NCBI GenBank assembly: GCA_030770545.1
Contig: CM061106.1
Coordinates: 2,320,001-2,384,000 of the forward strand
Direction of reading: 5' to 3'
DNA: 64,000 nt
Source: Macropodus opercularis
Taxonomy: Eukaryota; Chordata; Actinopteri; Anabantiformes; Osphronemidae
The notes under the pieces were generated by a model. It did no database searches. It saw nothing but the letters and a program-made list of their open reading frames with translations, and was not told the origin of the DNA. Position numbers and translations under genes: made by a program. Shown one piece after another: positions 32,600 through 42,813 of the stretch. The stretch's first letter is position 1, and each line of letters begins with the position of its first letter.

Positions 32600-32960
32600 A
32601 TTATTTACTACACACAGGGTCAAACAGTCAGATTTTATAGACACCAGCTCATGTTGGATAAAGGAAAACGAAGCAGCAGATCAACTTGTTAAAGAAGCTA
32701 CAAACCAGGATGACATAGATATTACAGTTTGAGTAGAACTGACATTAAGAGCAGAACGAAGCAAAGGTTGATGAAAGATGGCAGAAGCAGCGGGAGGAGG
32801 AAAGAAAGAGCTGATGGTTCTATACGATGCAGAGGAAAGTCAGAGAGATGAGACACAGGAAGAAGAAGGAGACACAAGACGATAACATCAGACTCAGGTT
32901 TGGAGCCACTGTTCAGAACAGGAAGCAGAACTCAGGCCAACGGGACTTTAGTGTGTTGTG
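32600..32960 (+). pseudogene. Possible RNase H fragment of a non-LTR element
   Basis: Plus-strand translation near 32660-32730 gives KENEAADQLVKEAT, like the last catalytic segment of RNase H domains carried by some LINEs. An Arg-rich stretch and RLRFGATVQNRKQN near 32900 follow in the order seen in such elements. Stops interrupt it and no RT was found, so this is a low-confidence fossil. Confidence 0.3.
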
Positions 32961-35887
32961 ATTGGTTCCTCTGTCCAGTTGGCAGTGTCCAGTTCAATTA
33001 ATCAGTCTTATATGGACACAGCTGTTATTCGCTGCTTCCTGTAGATCTTTCCAGCAGTTTGAAATAATTTGTGCTGGACTCACGCTCACGTTTGTTGATG
33101 CTATGCATGGACACATTCCACCAGTTGACGGTGAGTGAGAGGGATTTCAGGACCAAGCTGACGTTGAGTCAAGTGTTGATCTATGTGGTTGTTGTTGACA
33201 CTTTTCTTCTCAGTGTTGGGTCTTTTATTCTCTGAAGGGACCAGTTTGCGTCTCTGTCAACGCTTTAAAGAGACGTTAAGCAGATGAACACGTGGCCACA
33301 ACATCGATTGAAATCATTTGATACAAACTGTGTTTACGTCACAACCAAATTCTGTCCTAGAGAAAAGCATCTTCAGCTTCATAGAGGTTGTGTTGCTGCA
33401 TGATGACACAGACACCATGACCCTACACCTGGATGATGTGTCTGATGGAGACATTCCAGCAACGATTCACATGGAAATAATCCTAAATGATGATTTAAAG
33501 CCTTGGTAAATGTGTGTGAGTCTCCTTCTATCAGCTGTTTCATTGTTGTCCTGACTTTATTCTTCATTATTCTCAGCATTGTGTACTGCTCTTATCTCTG
33601 CACTAACCACTAACTGAAGTCAAACCACACAGAGACTCAGCTGTTCAGCCCAGGCTGCTCCTGAACCTGGTTCATGATGCTGAGGTGAAAACAAGGTGGA
33701 GCTTAGTTCTGTCGGGTTGTGGCACCTTGTCAAATGTTTCACCCTACAGCAACTGGCAATCTCTGCTGCTGCTTGTTCAAATCATTTGCTCTGTTGTATA
33801 CGTCACATCTTCAGTGTCATGAAGTCACAAACCTCCTCACAACCAGCTCCTGCAGCTATTGATGAATATTCACAGCTTTTCCACAGATGTAATAAAGTTG
33901 TGTAAAATGTTTTTTTCTTGAGAAAGAGGCGGAACACAGAACCACATTCCTCAGGTGGAGCCACACAGACTCAGACAGGTCCAGACACATCAGCTCTTTA
34001 TGGAACCAGGTTTTAGACTCTTCACCACTGAGTCCAAACTGTGTTCTGATCACTTCTTTGAGATTCTTTCTACTAAAACCCTCTGGTCTCTGAGCTGATC
34101 ATAGCCGTGTGTGTGTGTTGCATTGACACCAGCAGCATAAAAATTACACTGAGTGATGGGTTATTTTCCATCTGAACCACGACAGACAGACTGGATTATG
34201 AATTTATAAATGATCACCGTCTCCTCTTGACCGTTATGCTTTAAAGTTGCACGGATTCAAAAAGGTTGAGCACACACTGATCTGGTTAGAAGCAGAAGTT
34301 TGTCACATGATGTAAATAGAAGCTTGATCTTTGCTGTTTTGCTCTCCTGTTTTTCCTACAGCACTTGAACGTAGCATTGCTGTTGACAGGCCTGTACTTG
34401 CTACCTGCCCACACAGGTCACATTTTAAACCGAGTTATTTCCAGCTTGTTGTTAGATTCTACTGTGACTTGGTCCTTTTCTCCGTGTGAACATTTGGTAA
34501 GTGACAGTTTTCTCTGATCTCAGCCTTAGTTTGATGGAGCTGCTAAAACAACCACCATGTTCACCATCATCACAGCCTGTAGCTTGTTGTCTAAACTGTC
34601 AGTAAGAGTTGTTGTGAGTTTATCAGCTGCAGAACTTAGTTTGGATCCTCTGTCTATCGAGCTAGAGGCAAAACTCTGAGCAGAGAATCAAGGACTTTTA
34701 TTGTGTTTAGTGAATGTTTGTTGATGCTGTTCTAGTTCAGTAGCTAAACAACAGTGTACAGCTTCTGATTTATGAATATTGTGTCTACTGTTGTGAATCT
34801 TTACTGTGACTATAGTTACGCTCTGTGACTCTGTGAGAGTATTACTGGTTCATTTGTTTCTCTGTCCTCTGAAACCTTTGTACTTTGAATCAACAAGACA
34901 CTCGTTATGTTCTTTTGGGTCCACATCAATTACGGTAATAATAATATTATTATTATAAACATAAACATACTTATATATGCATATATACATTGTATACAAC
35001 ACAAAATATATATTTACTGCAGGGAGAACCTTCTAAACTTATTATAGTGTTTTTTTTTCCTAATGTAAAAATCCATCTCCCAATTTAAGTAGGAACAACA
35101 ACTCAAATTTGGAGGCTTTTTATAGGGGAAGAATCTCTGGTTGTCGATCTAGAGACTTTTTAAATCTGTCAGAAAACCACACACTGCAAATACGTCCTTT
35201 CAATAATAACTTAGAAACTGTCTGTCTGAGAGGGTGTATTTGTTGTTTATGTGTATTATGACCCAAACACTCATTCAGCTCCAGGGCTATTAATGGATGT
35301 TAAATAAATATTGGTCCCTCTGTGAAATCATGCTTCTCATGAGTGTCTAGGTTTCCTACACATGTGTCAGTCTCCACACTCCTCCTCCAGTTCTTCAACC
35401 TTGTTTTCTGGCTCCCTCTCATTTCTGTCCTCGTCCTTGGCTAAGTCCATGGTGACAGCCGTCAGGTGGAGGTCTTAGTAGGACCTATTATCCTCTGCAG
35501 TCATAACAGTGCATGAGCCAGGCAACAGTGAAGTCAGGATGTTCAGATTGTCTGAGTCCTGTTTCAAAGCAGTGACAAGTTTGCTGGCAGGCTCTGTTAA
35601 TGTCTCGTGTGGATGTTTAGATTTAGTGATGAGTGGGACATGCATCCCACTGCACCAGTATCTGTGAAATAGCAAAAGTAATCTTCTTGTCGAGTAAAGC
35701 AGCTTCCTCTTTCTCCCACTGTCTGACTACACTCACCTGACAATAATATGAAAGCCTGCATTTTCTGTCAGTCCTAGTCGCTGCAAGTTCGTAACCACAG
35801 TTAACAAAAAAGGGTCGTTCAAAGTGTCAAGATGTCACATGACGGAAGAGATAAAAAAGGAAAACTGGGCAGTTCTCACGGGAAAGA
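32961..35887. other. Long intergenic stretch
   Basis: No gene is supported. The 63-codon open frame at 33318-33509 is acidic and was not recognised. An AT-rich ATA-type tract lies at 34930-35010. No mobile element with definable ends was seen. Confidence 0.45.
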
Positions 35888-36285
35888 AGGAGCATAAATT
35901 ATGATAATAATATCTATAATTTAGAGTTTACCAATCTTGGTTATTAGCTAAATGTATCATTGATAAATTAATTAATTAAGATTAGATAGCGATAACTATC
36001 AAATGAGTTACAGGGCACCACCCTGTTTAAAGGGACCAATAACCAAGTTGTAAATAAAGCACAGTCTCAATTAAAATATTACTAATTACCCAATATTAAA
36101 TAATATTAGTTAATTTAGCAGTGAAGGGCGAAATTATAAATAATATACCAATAATCACAGACAACGACTAATTAAGCTATGACAACTTTATTATCTAACA
36201 ATATTGATGATGATCAACAATTATTTAGCAAAAGGCAACATCAAAACTTAAAGCATTAATAAAACAAAAAAAAATTATTATAAGG
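35888..36285. repeat. AT-rich dispersed repeat, copy 2 (inverted)
   Basis: Reverse complement of 3725-4140, with small indels. The two copies lie upstream of the two paralogous PYD exons but in opposite orientation, so they did not simply travel with the exons as one block. Confidence 0.75.
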
Positions 36286-37210
36286 TGTGGATGGTCAATC
36301 CACGTGTGGAAGAAGAGAGAGAGAGAAAGAAAATGGAGGCGTCAGGTAACCAAAGTGTCTTGGTCCCCTGAGGGGAAAAATACCAACGTGAGTGAGATCT
36401 AGAAAACACAGATGTTTCACCACAGGGCCGCAGAGCAAGATGTTGTAGCTTGTCTGCGTTGGCCTGCGAGGGTGAATTTACACATCTAGGAGCGTCACAC
36501 GATCCTGTGTTAAATGTGCAAAGACCATATGCAGCGGTACAGTCACTGAAACAATGAAACATTGACAAAACATTAACTGATCACAGTTAATCTGCTCAGA
36601 CTAGTTTGCCTCTGTCTTACTGTTAGGAGACCCGTCCATGGTTTGAGTGGACTTCTAGCGGTTGGGCGAGGAGTCCGGTCCGATTGAAGTGGGAATTGGT
36701 GTTGCGGGCATCCTTATCGGGGCGGTCCGGTTCTCCGTCTGTTAGGTTGCTTTCGCAGATCAGCTGATCTGATCGCAGATCGTAGATCTGCGGCTTCGAT
36801 GTAAAACCGTGGCAGCGGTGCCGGTGAGCAGCTGCGTAAGGCCGGTTAATCCTCAGGCTCATTCCTTGGGGGGCGGTTTCCCTCCGCCATGTTCCCGGGC
36901 CGGACAAGGAGAAGATCCAGGAGCAGCGAAGGGTGCAGGGAAGGGAGCAGGGAAGGGTGCAGGAGAAGAGAGCGAGCTAGAAGCGCTTGCTGTTTATATT
37001 GGTGCAGACTTTGGGTCTTTGGGCTTTGCAGGCAATCACTGCTTGTGCTTTAGGTGACTCTGTGTTTTCACCTGCATGAGCTTCGCCCACTGGTTTTTAT
37101 GGCTCTTTGTTTGAGGCAAAATTGAGTTAGGCTTCCAGGGTTTCACGTAGGCCTTCGTCGTGGACAAATAAACATTCTCAATGTCATTTCATTCATTGTT
37201 GAGTACATGA
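36286..37210. other. GC-rich segment with palindrome cluster
   Basis: No coding gene. 36620-37060 is CpG-rich and contains a cluster of palindromes at 36754-36792 and a short GGGTGCAGGGAAGGGAGCAG-type tandem near 36928-36965. It may be the promoter-like part of an LTR or an unrecognised element. It precedes the PYD exon paralogue and has no counterpart upstream of the first PYD exon. Confidence 0.4.
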
Positions 37211-37290
37211 GATCCCCAACACACGTCTTATTAAGAAGAGTTTAATCTAGAGTTTCGGTTAAATGTGTTGTTTGAAAGTTGCTAAGACTT

Positions 37291-37406
37291 CATTCATTCA
37301 TCTTCTTCCGCTTTTCCCCGAAGGGGTCGCGGGCATGCTGGAGCCTATCCCAGCTGGCTTTGGGCGAAAGGCAGGGTACACCCTGGACAGATCGCCAGTC
37401 CATCGC
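37291..37406 (-). repeat. Short dispersed repeat with target-site duplication
   Basis: The insert begins CATTCATTCATCTTCTTCCG and ends in the GGACAGATCGCCAGTCCATC block. It is flanked by 14-bp direct repeats, AGTTGCTAAGACTT (37277-37290) and AGTTGCTGAGACTT (37407-37420). The paralogous site near 4195-4210 carries the same target without the insert, which proves insertion after the duplication. Related copies lie at 50400-50628 and 56985-57105. Confidence 0.85.
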
Positions 37407-37480
37407 AGTTGCTGAGACTTAATGATGCTTAATCTTCCTGCAGATTAACAGTGTTTGTTGTTTTTGACCAGGTTGTCACA

Positions 37481-37736
37481 ATGACAGCACTCGACCTTCT
37501 GATGGTGCTGGAAGAATTGGTAGACAATGACTTTGAGACGTTCAGATTTCATCTAAATCAAAGTGAAAGCCTCTCAGGCCACCAGACCATCCCAAGAGCA
37601 TCACTGGACAAAGCAACAAGAACAAACACAGTGGAGCTGATGCTACAGACCTACACACATGATGCTGTGAAGGTGACCATCATCATCTTAGAGAAGATGA
37701 ACAGGAAGGATCTGATGAAACGTTTGGGAGCAGAAG
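37481..37736 (+). CDS. NLRC3-like receptor, exon 1: pyrin domain
   Basis: This exon encodes 85 residues of pyrin domain plus one base (phase 1), starting MTALDLLMVLEELVDNDF, and nearly identical to 4281-4536. I chose the ATG at 37481 over the in-frame ATG at 37451 because it matches the paralogue. The donor is AAG|GTGAG. The PYD recruits ASC-type adaptors by homotypic contact in inflammasome-like signalling. Just 75 bp into the intron a LINE fragment begins, and an LTR element follows, pushing the next exon to 41550. The phase-1 donor matches the phase-1 acceptors at 41550 and 42814, so this is the start of the downstream receptor. The first copy keeps a different downstream exon. Confidence 0.75.
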
Positions 37737-37814
37737 GTGAGATACAGCAACACAACAGACATGAACGTCCCTCCAGTCTGAGACATGCATTATGTCATCA
37801 GTCAGAACTAGAAG

Positions 37815-39075
37815 TAAAAGTCACATCAACCATCATATTCCTAGAAGTTCAGGTAGAGGTGGAGGAGTAGCAGCAATATATAACTCAGATTTATTCATTA
37901 TTCCTAGCCCTAAACTTAGCTATAATTCTTTTGAGAGCCTCACTCTGAGCCTTTCTCACTCAGACTGTAAAACCCAGAAACCAGTTGTGTTCTGCTTCGT
38001 CTACCGTCCTCCTGGTCCATATTCAGAGTTCTTAACTGAATTCTCAGAGTTTTTATCTAACTTAGTTCTTAGCACAGATAAAGTGATTATAGTGGGCGAC
38101 TTGTCACTGTCTTAATCATACTCTTGATCTTGTCCTGACGTATGGGATTGAGATTGATAATTTAAAAGTTCTCCCTCAAAACCCTCTGTTATCTGACCAT
38201 TTCTTAATAACGTTTGAATTTACCATAACAGACTTGACAACGGTTGGAAAGAAGTTTTACTACAGCAGGTGTTTATCTGATGATGCTGTTGTCAGATTTA
38301 AGGAGATGATTCCATCATCTTTTGTCTCATTCCCTTGTAGCTACACAGAGGAGAGCAGTCATCTTATTCATGAACTGTTGTCCTTGTTGTTGTTGTACTT
38401 GTCCTGTTAGATCTTAGTGCAGCATTTGATACGATAGATCACAAGATTCTATTGCAGAGACTGGAACATAGCATTGAGATTAAAGGAAAAGCACTGGGAT
38501 GGTTTAAGTCTTATCTGTTGAACAGATTCCAATTTGTTCATGTCCATGATCAATCTTCCATCCACATGAAGATTAGCTTTGTTGTTCCACAGGGTTCTGT
38601 GCTTGGTCCAATACTTTTCAGTCTTTACATGTCTCCTCTTGGTGATATTATTAGGAAACATTCTATAAATTTTCACTGCTATGCAGACGATACTCAGTTA
38701 TAATTGTCCATGAAACCAGAGGAAACAAACCAATTAGTCAAACTTCAAACTTGTTTAAATGATATCAAATCCTGGATGTCCCATAACTTTCTACAACTGA
38801 ATTCAGTTAAAACTGAGGTTATTATAATTGGTGCTAAAAACCACAGAGACTCATTATTGAATCAGATTGTTACTCTGGATGACACAACAATAGCTTCAAG
38901 CTCTACTGTGAGGAACCTTGTTGTCATCTTTGACCAAGATCTCTCCTTTACGCCATATATTAAAGAAATCTCTAGAACTGCCTACTTCCACCTTAGGAAT
39001 ATTGCGAAAATTAGGAGCATCCTCTTACAGAGTGATGCTGTTACACAAGCACACTCTGAACTATACTATTTTGCA
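37815..39075 (+). mobile_element. L2-type LINE fragment (EN and RT), inactivated
   Basis: An endonuclease-like segment at 37850-38105 carries GRGGGVAAIYNSD and VFCFVYRPPGPYSEF. It is followed after a gap by reverse transcriptase at 38400-39075, with DLSAAFDTIDHKIL, QGSVLGPILFSLY and CYADDTQL (catalytic YADD at about 38685). A TAA at 38701 directly follows the catalytic motif, and the frame then reopens. The EN-RT linker is mostly missing. The fragment sits in the first intron of the NLR locus and ends where LTR-like sequence begins. The family assignment (L2/Maui-like) is by overall pattern. Confidence 0.8.
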
Positions 39076-39077
39076 GT

Positions 39078-41420
39078 ACCAGGGGTAGGAACGCCTAAGG
39101 CCCTGGTACAAAACGGAGTCTCTGGCTCTAAGGAGAAATGTTCTAACTGAAGATGTCCCATTAAGGCGGGTGAAGACTGGTGTATGCTCTACCCAGCAGC
39201 AGCTGGGGACAAAACAGAGCCTCTGGCTCCGAGGCAGCTAGACGAATCCCCCTGGGTGGCCGGCAACGAAGGAGGCAGGGCCAAACCGACGGCGTAAACC
39301 TCTTGGAGGCAGGCAGGATGGGAACCTCTCCCGAGGCGAGCAGGGCCGCTGTGCCGAGCTGCGAGGCAGGCGAGATGCACGGCTCGGCCGCGTTGAGCTC
39401 CGAACTAGACGAGAAGGGCAGCCCGGCAGCGCCGAGCTCCGAGGCAGATGAGGTCAGCTTGGTAACACCGAGCTCCGAGGCAGATGAGGTCAGCTTGGTA
39501 ACACCGAGCTCCAAACGAGACGAGATTAACAGCTCGAAAACACCAAGCTCCGAGGCGGACGAGGTGAGCAGCTCGGCAGCGTTCCCCTCGGGAACACCAA
39601 GCTCCAAACGATCAGCTGGGCAGAACATCCCAGCAGGCAACACACGCTCCTCCCGAGCGTCGTTCTCCAGAGTCGACACCTCTGGAGAACTGGAAACAAA
39701 AATGTGCTCCCCTTGAGCACACAACGCTAATGGTGGTTCAGTGGCTCCGAGCCACTGCTTCCCCAGGCCCGTCACCTCCTCTAGGAGATGCTGGGGCGAT
39801 GGAGTGGGTGCAGCGGTATTGAACCGCTGGCTTTCACCAGACGACGCCACCACCTTGAGACGTCGTGGTGCTGGAGTTGGTGCTGCGGGCGCGAAACCAA
39901 ATGCCGCGAAGCAGGAACCGGACTCCGAGTAGGTGCAGCGGGGGTAAGCCGCTGTTTCCCCAGGCTCGTCATCTCCTCCTGGAGACCACAGAGCATAGGG
40001 CCAGGTGCAGCGGTGAACGGCCGCTGACTTCCACCGACCGACGTCTCCACCTTGAGGCGCCGGGGTGCTGGAGTTGGTGCCGTGGGCCGCGATGTCGAGG
40101 GCAGGAACCAAACTCCGGGATGCTAGCACTGGAGTCGATGCAGGGGTGATCACCCCCTGAGACTCCAGGGTTAGCTCAGGAGGATTTCCCGTGGGGGCGG
40201 TATCCCACCGCTGAACCACGGGCTCCGGTATCTCGTCCAGAGGATACCGGGGGGGTGGAGCAAGGACCTCAGTCCTCCACTCCCGCCTATCGGCCACCAG
40301 CATTCTCCTCCTGGAGCGCCGGCGCGAAGGGGACCTAACAATACTGGAAACATAATCTAAATCAAAACAAAACATAGGCGAACAAAAACTAAAGGCTGGA
40401 GGGGAATCTGGAGTGGACAAAACACTAAACGAGTCCGGGGTATGAAGGTCAGGAGAGTTGTAGGTGGATGAGGGCGTAGCAGGAGACATAGTGTCACAAG
40501 CCGGCTGAAATATGACTGGAGAAGGCGGGAACTTCACCGCCCTGTTTAATTCCTCTCGAAGGAAGTGAAGGTCCAAATACAAATCTCCGGTGTCGCATCT
40601 TGACCAAAGTTCATTATGGTCTAACAAGAGGTTCAAACAATCAGTGCAGGCCTGTCGGCGGGCCTGCAGATTAGTGTCACCGGTGGCTAGGTTGATGAAC
40701 TCCAAGATCTGCCTTGGGAGACCTGGAGGCAGCCTGACTACTGGAAATGGCATGTTCAGTCAACAAAAAAACAAACAAAATGCTAGAAAACAAGAATGTC
40801 CTGAACCAAAACTAAGTTCAGCAAGCACACAGATACACAAACAAACAAACACGATTCCCCACAAACACAAAACAAAACTGGGTCGGCTGGGTCCTTATTG
40901 GCTGGCTGATTCTGTTACCACGCACTACTCTAACTCACTAAAGTACCAGGGGCAGGAACACCTGAGTCCCTGGTACTACCTCTAATCGCCACTAGGTGAC
41001 GCCAAAACTGACTGAAGGGGGAAGCTCAACCTAGAGCCTAATTCCCCATTCGCAAGACTCAAATACAAAAAGGGCTGCTCAACCTGGAGCCTGTGCCCAC
41101 ACTAACAAACTGACAGAGGAGGACCCAATCGCACAACCCAGAGACTCAGGTGAACAGTTAACTTGTTTTTAATCAAAAAAACAATAAACAAGAACAAAGC
41201 ACTAACATGGAAGATTACAGACTAGACATAAATGACCTGAAGTGGAACTAAACATAAACCTAGACAAACATACTCTGAACCTGGCGCTACAAAACTTAAC
41301 ACTAAACTAAGACAAACACCTACACACATTACTGACAAGAACCAAGGCTACAAAACTTTAACACCAAACAAACCTGAATACAAAACGAGACATCTAAAAT
41401 ACGAACTGAAGAAAAACCAT
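39078..41420 (-). mobile_element. LTR-element-derived insertion, minus orientation
   Basis: The right part (40913 to about 41420) aligns over its first ~240 bp with the solo LTR at 49889-50285. Both begin TGTTAC, share ACTCTAACTCAC, the GTACCAGGGG...CCCTGGTAC palindrome, CGCCACTAGGTGACGCCAAA or a variant, and GCCTGTGCCCACACTA. The internal part carries a long minus-strand ORF reading away from this LTR, as a first ORF would. A short LTR-like palindrome recurs at 39079-39112, at the junction with the LINE. The left LTR is not intact and no pol domain was seen, so the copy is truncated or non-autonomous. Confidence 0.6.
39161..40753 (-). CDS. 530-codon ORF of LTR element, unrecognised (gag-position)
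   Basis: The ORF starts MPFPVVRLPPGLPRQILEFI. Residues 1-85 look like a compact folded segment with Cys and Trp. The rest is Ser/Pro/Ala-rich and probably disordered, and 390-470 carries degenerate repeats of about 13 residues built on SSASELGVTKLT. No zinc knuckle, protease or RT motif is visible. Its position just inside the element's LTR and its orientation suggest a gag-like first ORF. The plus strand also has an open frame over the repeat region (39180-39716), which I treat as the shadow. The ORF could be a composition artefact of GC-rich DNA, but an intact 1.6-kb frame argues against that. Confidence 0.45.
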   Translation of the reverse strand: MPFPVVRLPPGLPRQILEFINLATGDTNLQARRQACTDCLNLLLDHNELWSRCDTGDLYLDLHFLREELNRAVKFPPSPVIFQPACDTMSPATPSSTYNSPDLHTPDSFSVLSTPDSPPAFSFCSPMFCFDLDYVSSIVRSPSRRRSRRRMLVADRREWRTEVLAPPPRYPLDEIPEPVVQRWDTAPTGNPPELTLESQGVITPASTPVLASRSLVPALDIAAHGTNSSTPAPQGGDVGRWKSAAVHRCTWPYALWSPGGDDEPGETAAYPRCTYSESGSCFAAFGFAPAAPTPAPRRLKVVASSGESQRFNTAAPTPSPQHLLEEVTGLGKQWLGATEPPLALCAQGEHIFVSSSPEVSTLENDAREERVLPAGMFCPADRLELGVPEGNAAELLTSSASELGVFELLISSRLELGVTKLTSSASELGVTKLTSSASELGAAGLPFSSSSELNAAEPCISPASQLGTAALLASGEVPILPASKRFTPSVWPCLLRCRPPRGIRLAASEPEALFCPQLLLGRAYTSLHPP

Positions 41421-41549
41421 AGGTAACAGTGGGTAATCAGCCTCCTGAAGGACAATGATGCTGTAGTTTCCTGTTCTGTTTAACTGCATTGACTCCAAGT
41501 ATCTGAATCAAATGAAAGCTTTTATTTCATGTTGTTTCTCTGTCTGTAG

Positions 41550-41633
41550 ATGTGGAGGATGCTGCAGATGATGGACCTTCCTCTGACTCCTCTCAGATTT
41601 TGTCTCCTCCCAGTGACAGCAGTCAGCACAAAG
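41550..41633 (+). CDS. NLRC3-like receptor, exon 2: short linker
   Basis: An 84-nt exon between a CTGTAG acceptor and an AAG|GTAAAG donor, phase 1 at both ends, encoding DVEDAADDGPSSDSSQ and onward. It is acidic and Ser-rich, an unstructured linker between the pyrin domain and the FISNA-NACHT part. The phase match on both sides is the main support. The intron 41634-42813 holds a LINE-tail-like stretch near 42405-42600 (GGCTTTATTAATCCCACATG) and nothing else recognised. Confidence 0.6.
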
Positions 41634-42813
41634 GTAAAGCTGCTGTCATATCTGGTTCATATCTGATTAGATACGTTGTATCTCTGAAGATGGAATATTT
41701 GGTTTTAGACATGACAGACAGACGTCAAAGCAAACTGAAAATCTACGTGAAAAAAAACTATACAAACTGTGACACTTAAACATAAAAGGTAAAAACGTTC
41801 TGTGAATAATTTAAATATATCTAAGATGAAAAGTATCTTGTTAAATTATTAATACATAGCATTTCCAGCTTTTAGTCTAATTGTCTACAGGTCGTCACCA
41901 TCTCATCTCGTTCCTGCTGCAGAGTAAAAGGTTTCATCATGTTGGATGGAAGTGACAGCAAGCTGTCATGTCGGTGATAATGTTGCAGGATGCAGTTGCT
42001 GAAGCTGTTTGCGTCTCCAGGTCAAACACATCCTCAGGCATCAGTCTCATTTATGAATTAATGTTTAAACAGTGACCTCCAGCTTTCACTGGGAGCTATG
42101 AAGTCATTTTCTATTGAATCTAAAACAAGGTAGGTTTAATGTTTATGGTAACAAGCTGTTGATGGAGGACGTCACAGTGTGTGTGTCCTCATCCAGACTA
42201 TTGGTGACAGCTAAAAGCTGGAGTTGGGCACAAACCATGAACCCCATTAAGTACAAGATGTGGCCATAACCCAACAGCAAAGTAAAACAGGAAGACAACA
42301 AAAAGCAAGAGGTCGATCAGGAAGTTCACTCAGCTCTTATGAGTGGACGGTTCTGTTACTGTCCTACTGACAACATAAACCTTCCCAACCCCAAACTCCC
42401 AGATAAGATGAGAGGCTTTATTAATCCCACATGGAGGAAATTCCCTAGTTCAGCAGCTCACATATGAAAAACTGTATAAGGAGCCAAAACAGAGAAAGTG
42501 TGTAGTGGTTTCAAATGTAAACAAACTGGAATGTAAAGAATATGCATAAATAATAGACATGAAGATGTATAAAAAATGTATAAAGTTACAATATAATAAA
42601 AAAATCACCAGCGTTCATTCATAAAATGTTCAGAATTTAAGCGGCATCAATTCAGAACCCACACGTTTAAAAGTAGAACAACATCTATCTTGACATTAAA
42701 GACAGAGGCTACAAACTCACTTACACATCATGTTTCTGAAAAAACAATCAACCCTGACACTGAGAAACCCAACGTACATACTCAGTGATGTTTTCTGTTT
42801 CTCTTTGCTCCAG

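Noticed and set aside
33318..33509. 63-codon acidic ORF (EVVLLHDDTDTMTLHLDD)
   Set aside because: Composition looks protein-like, but no family, splice site or partner exon was found.
39180..39716. 178-codon plus-strand ORF rich in SSEADE repeats
   Set aside because: It is the antisense of the repeated part of the longer minus-strand ORF; the minus frame is longer and correctly placed relative to the LTR. It could still be the reverse case, but support is weaker.
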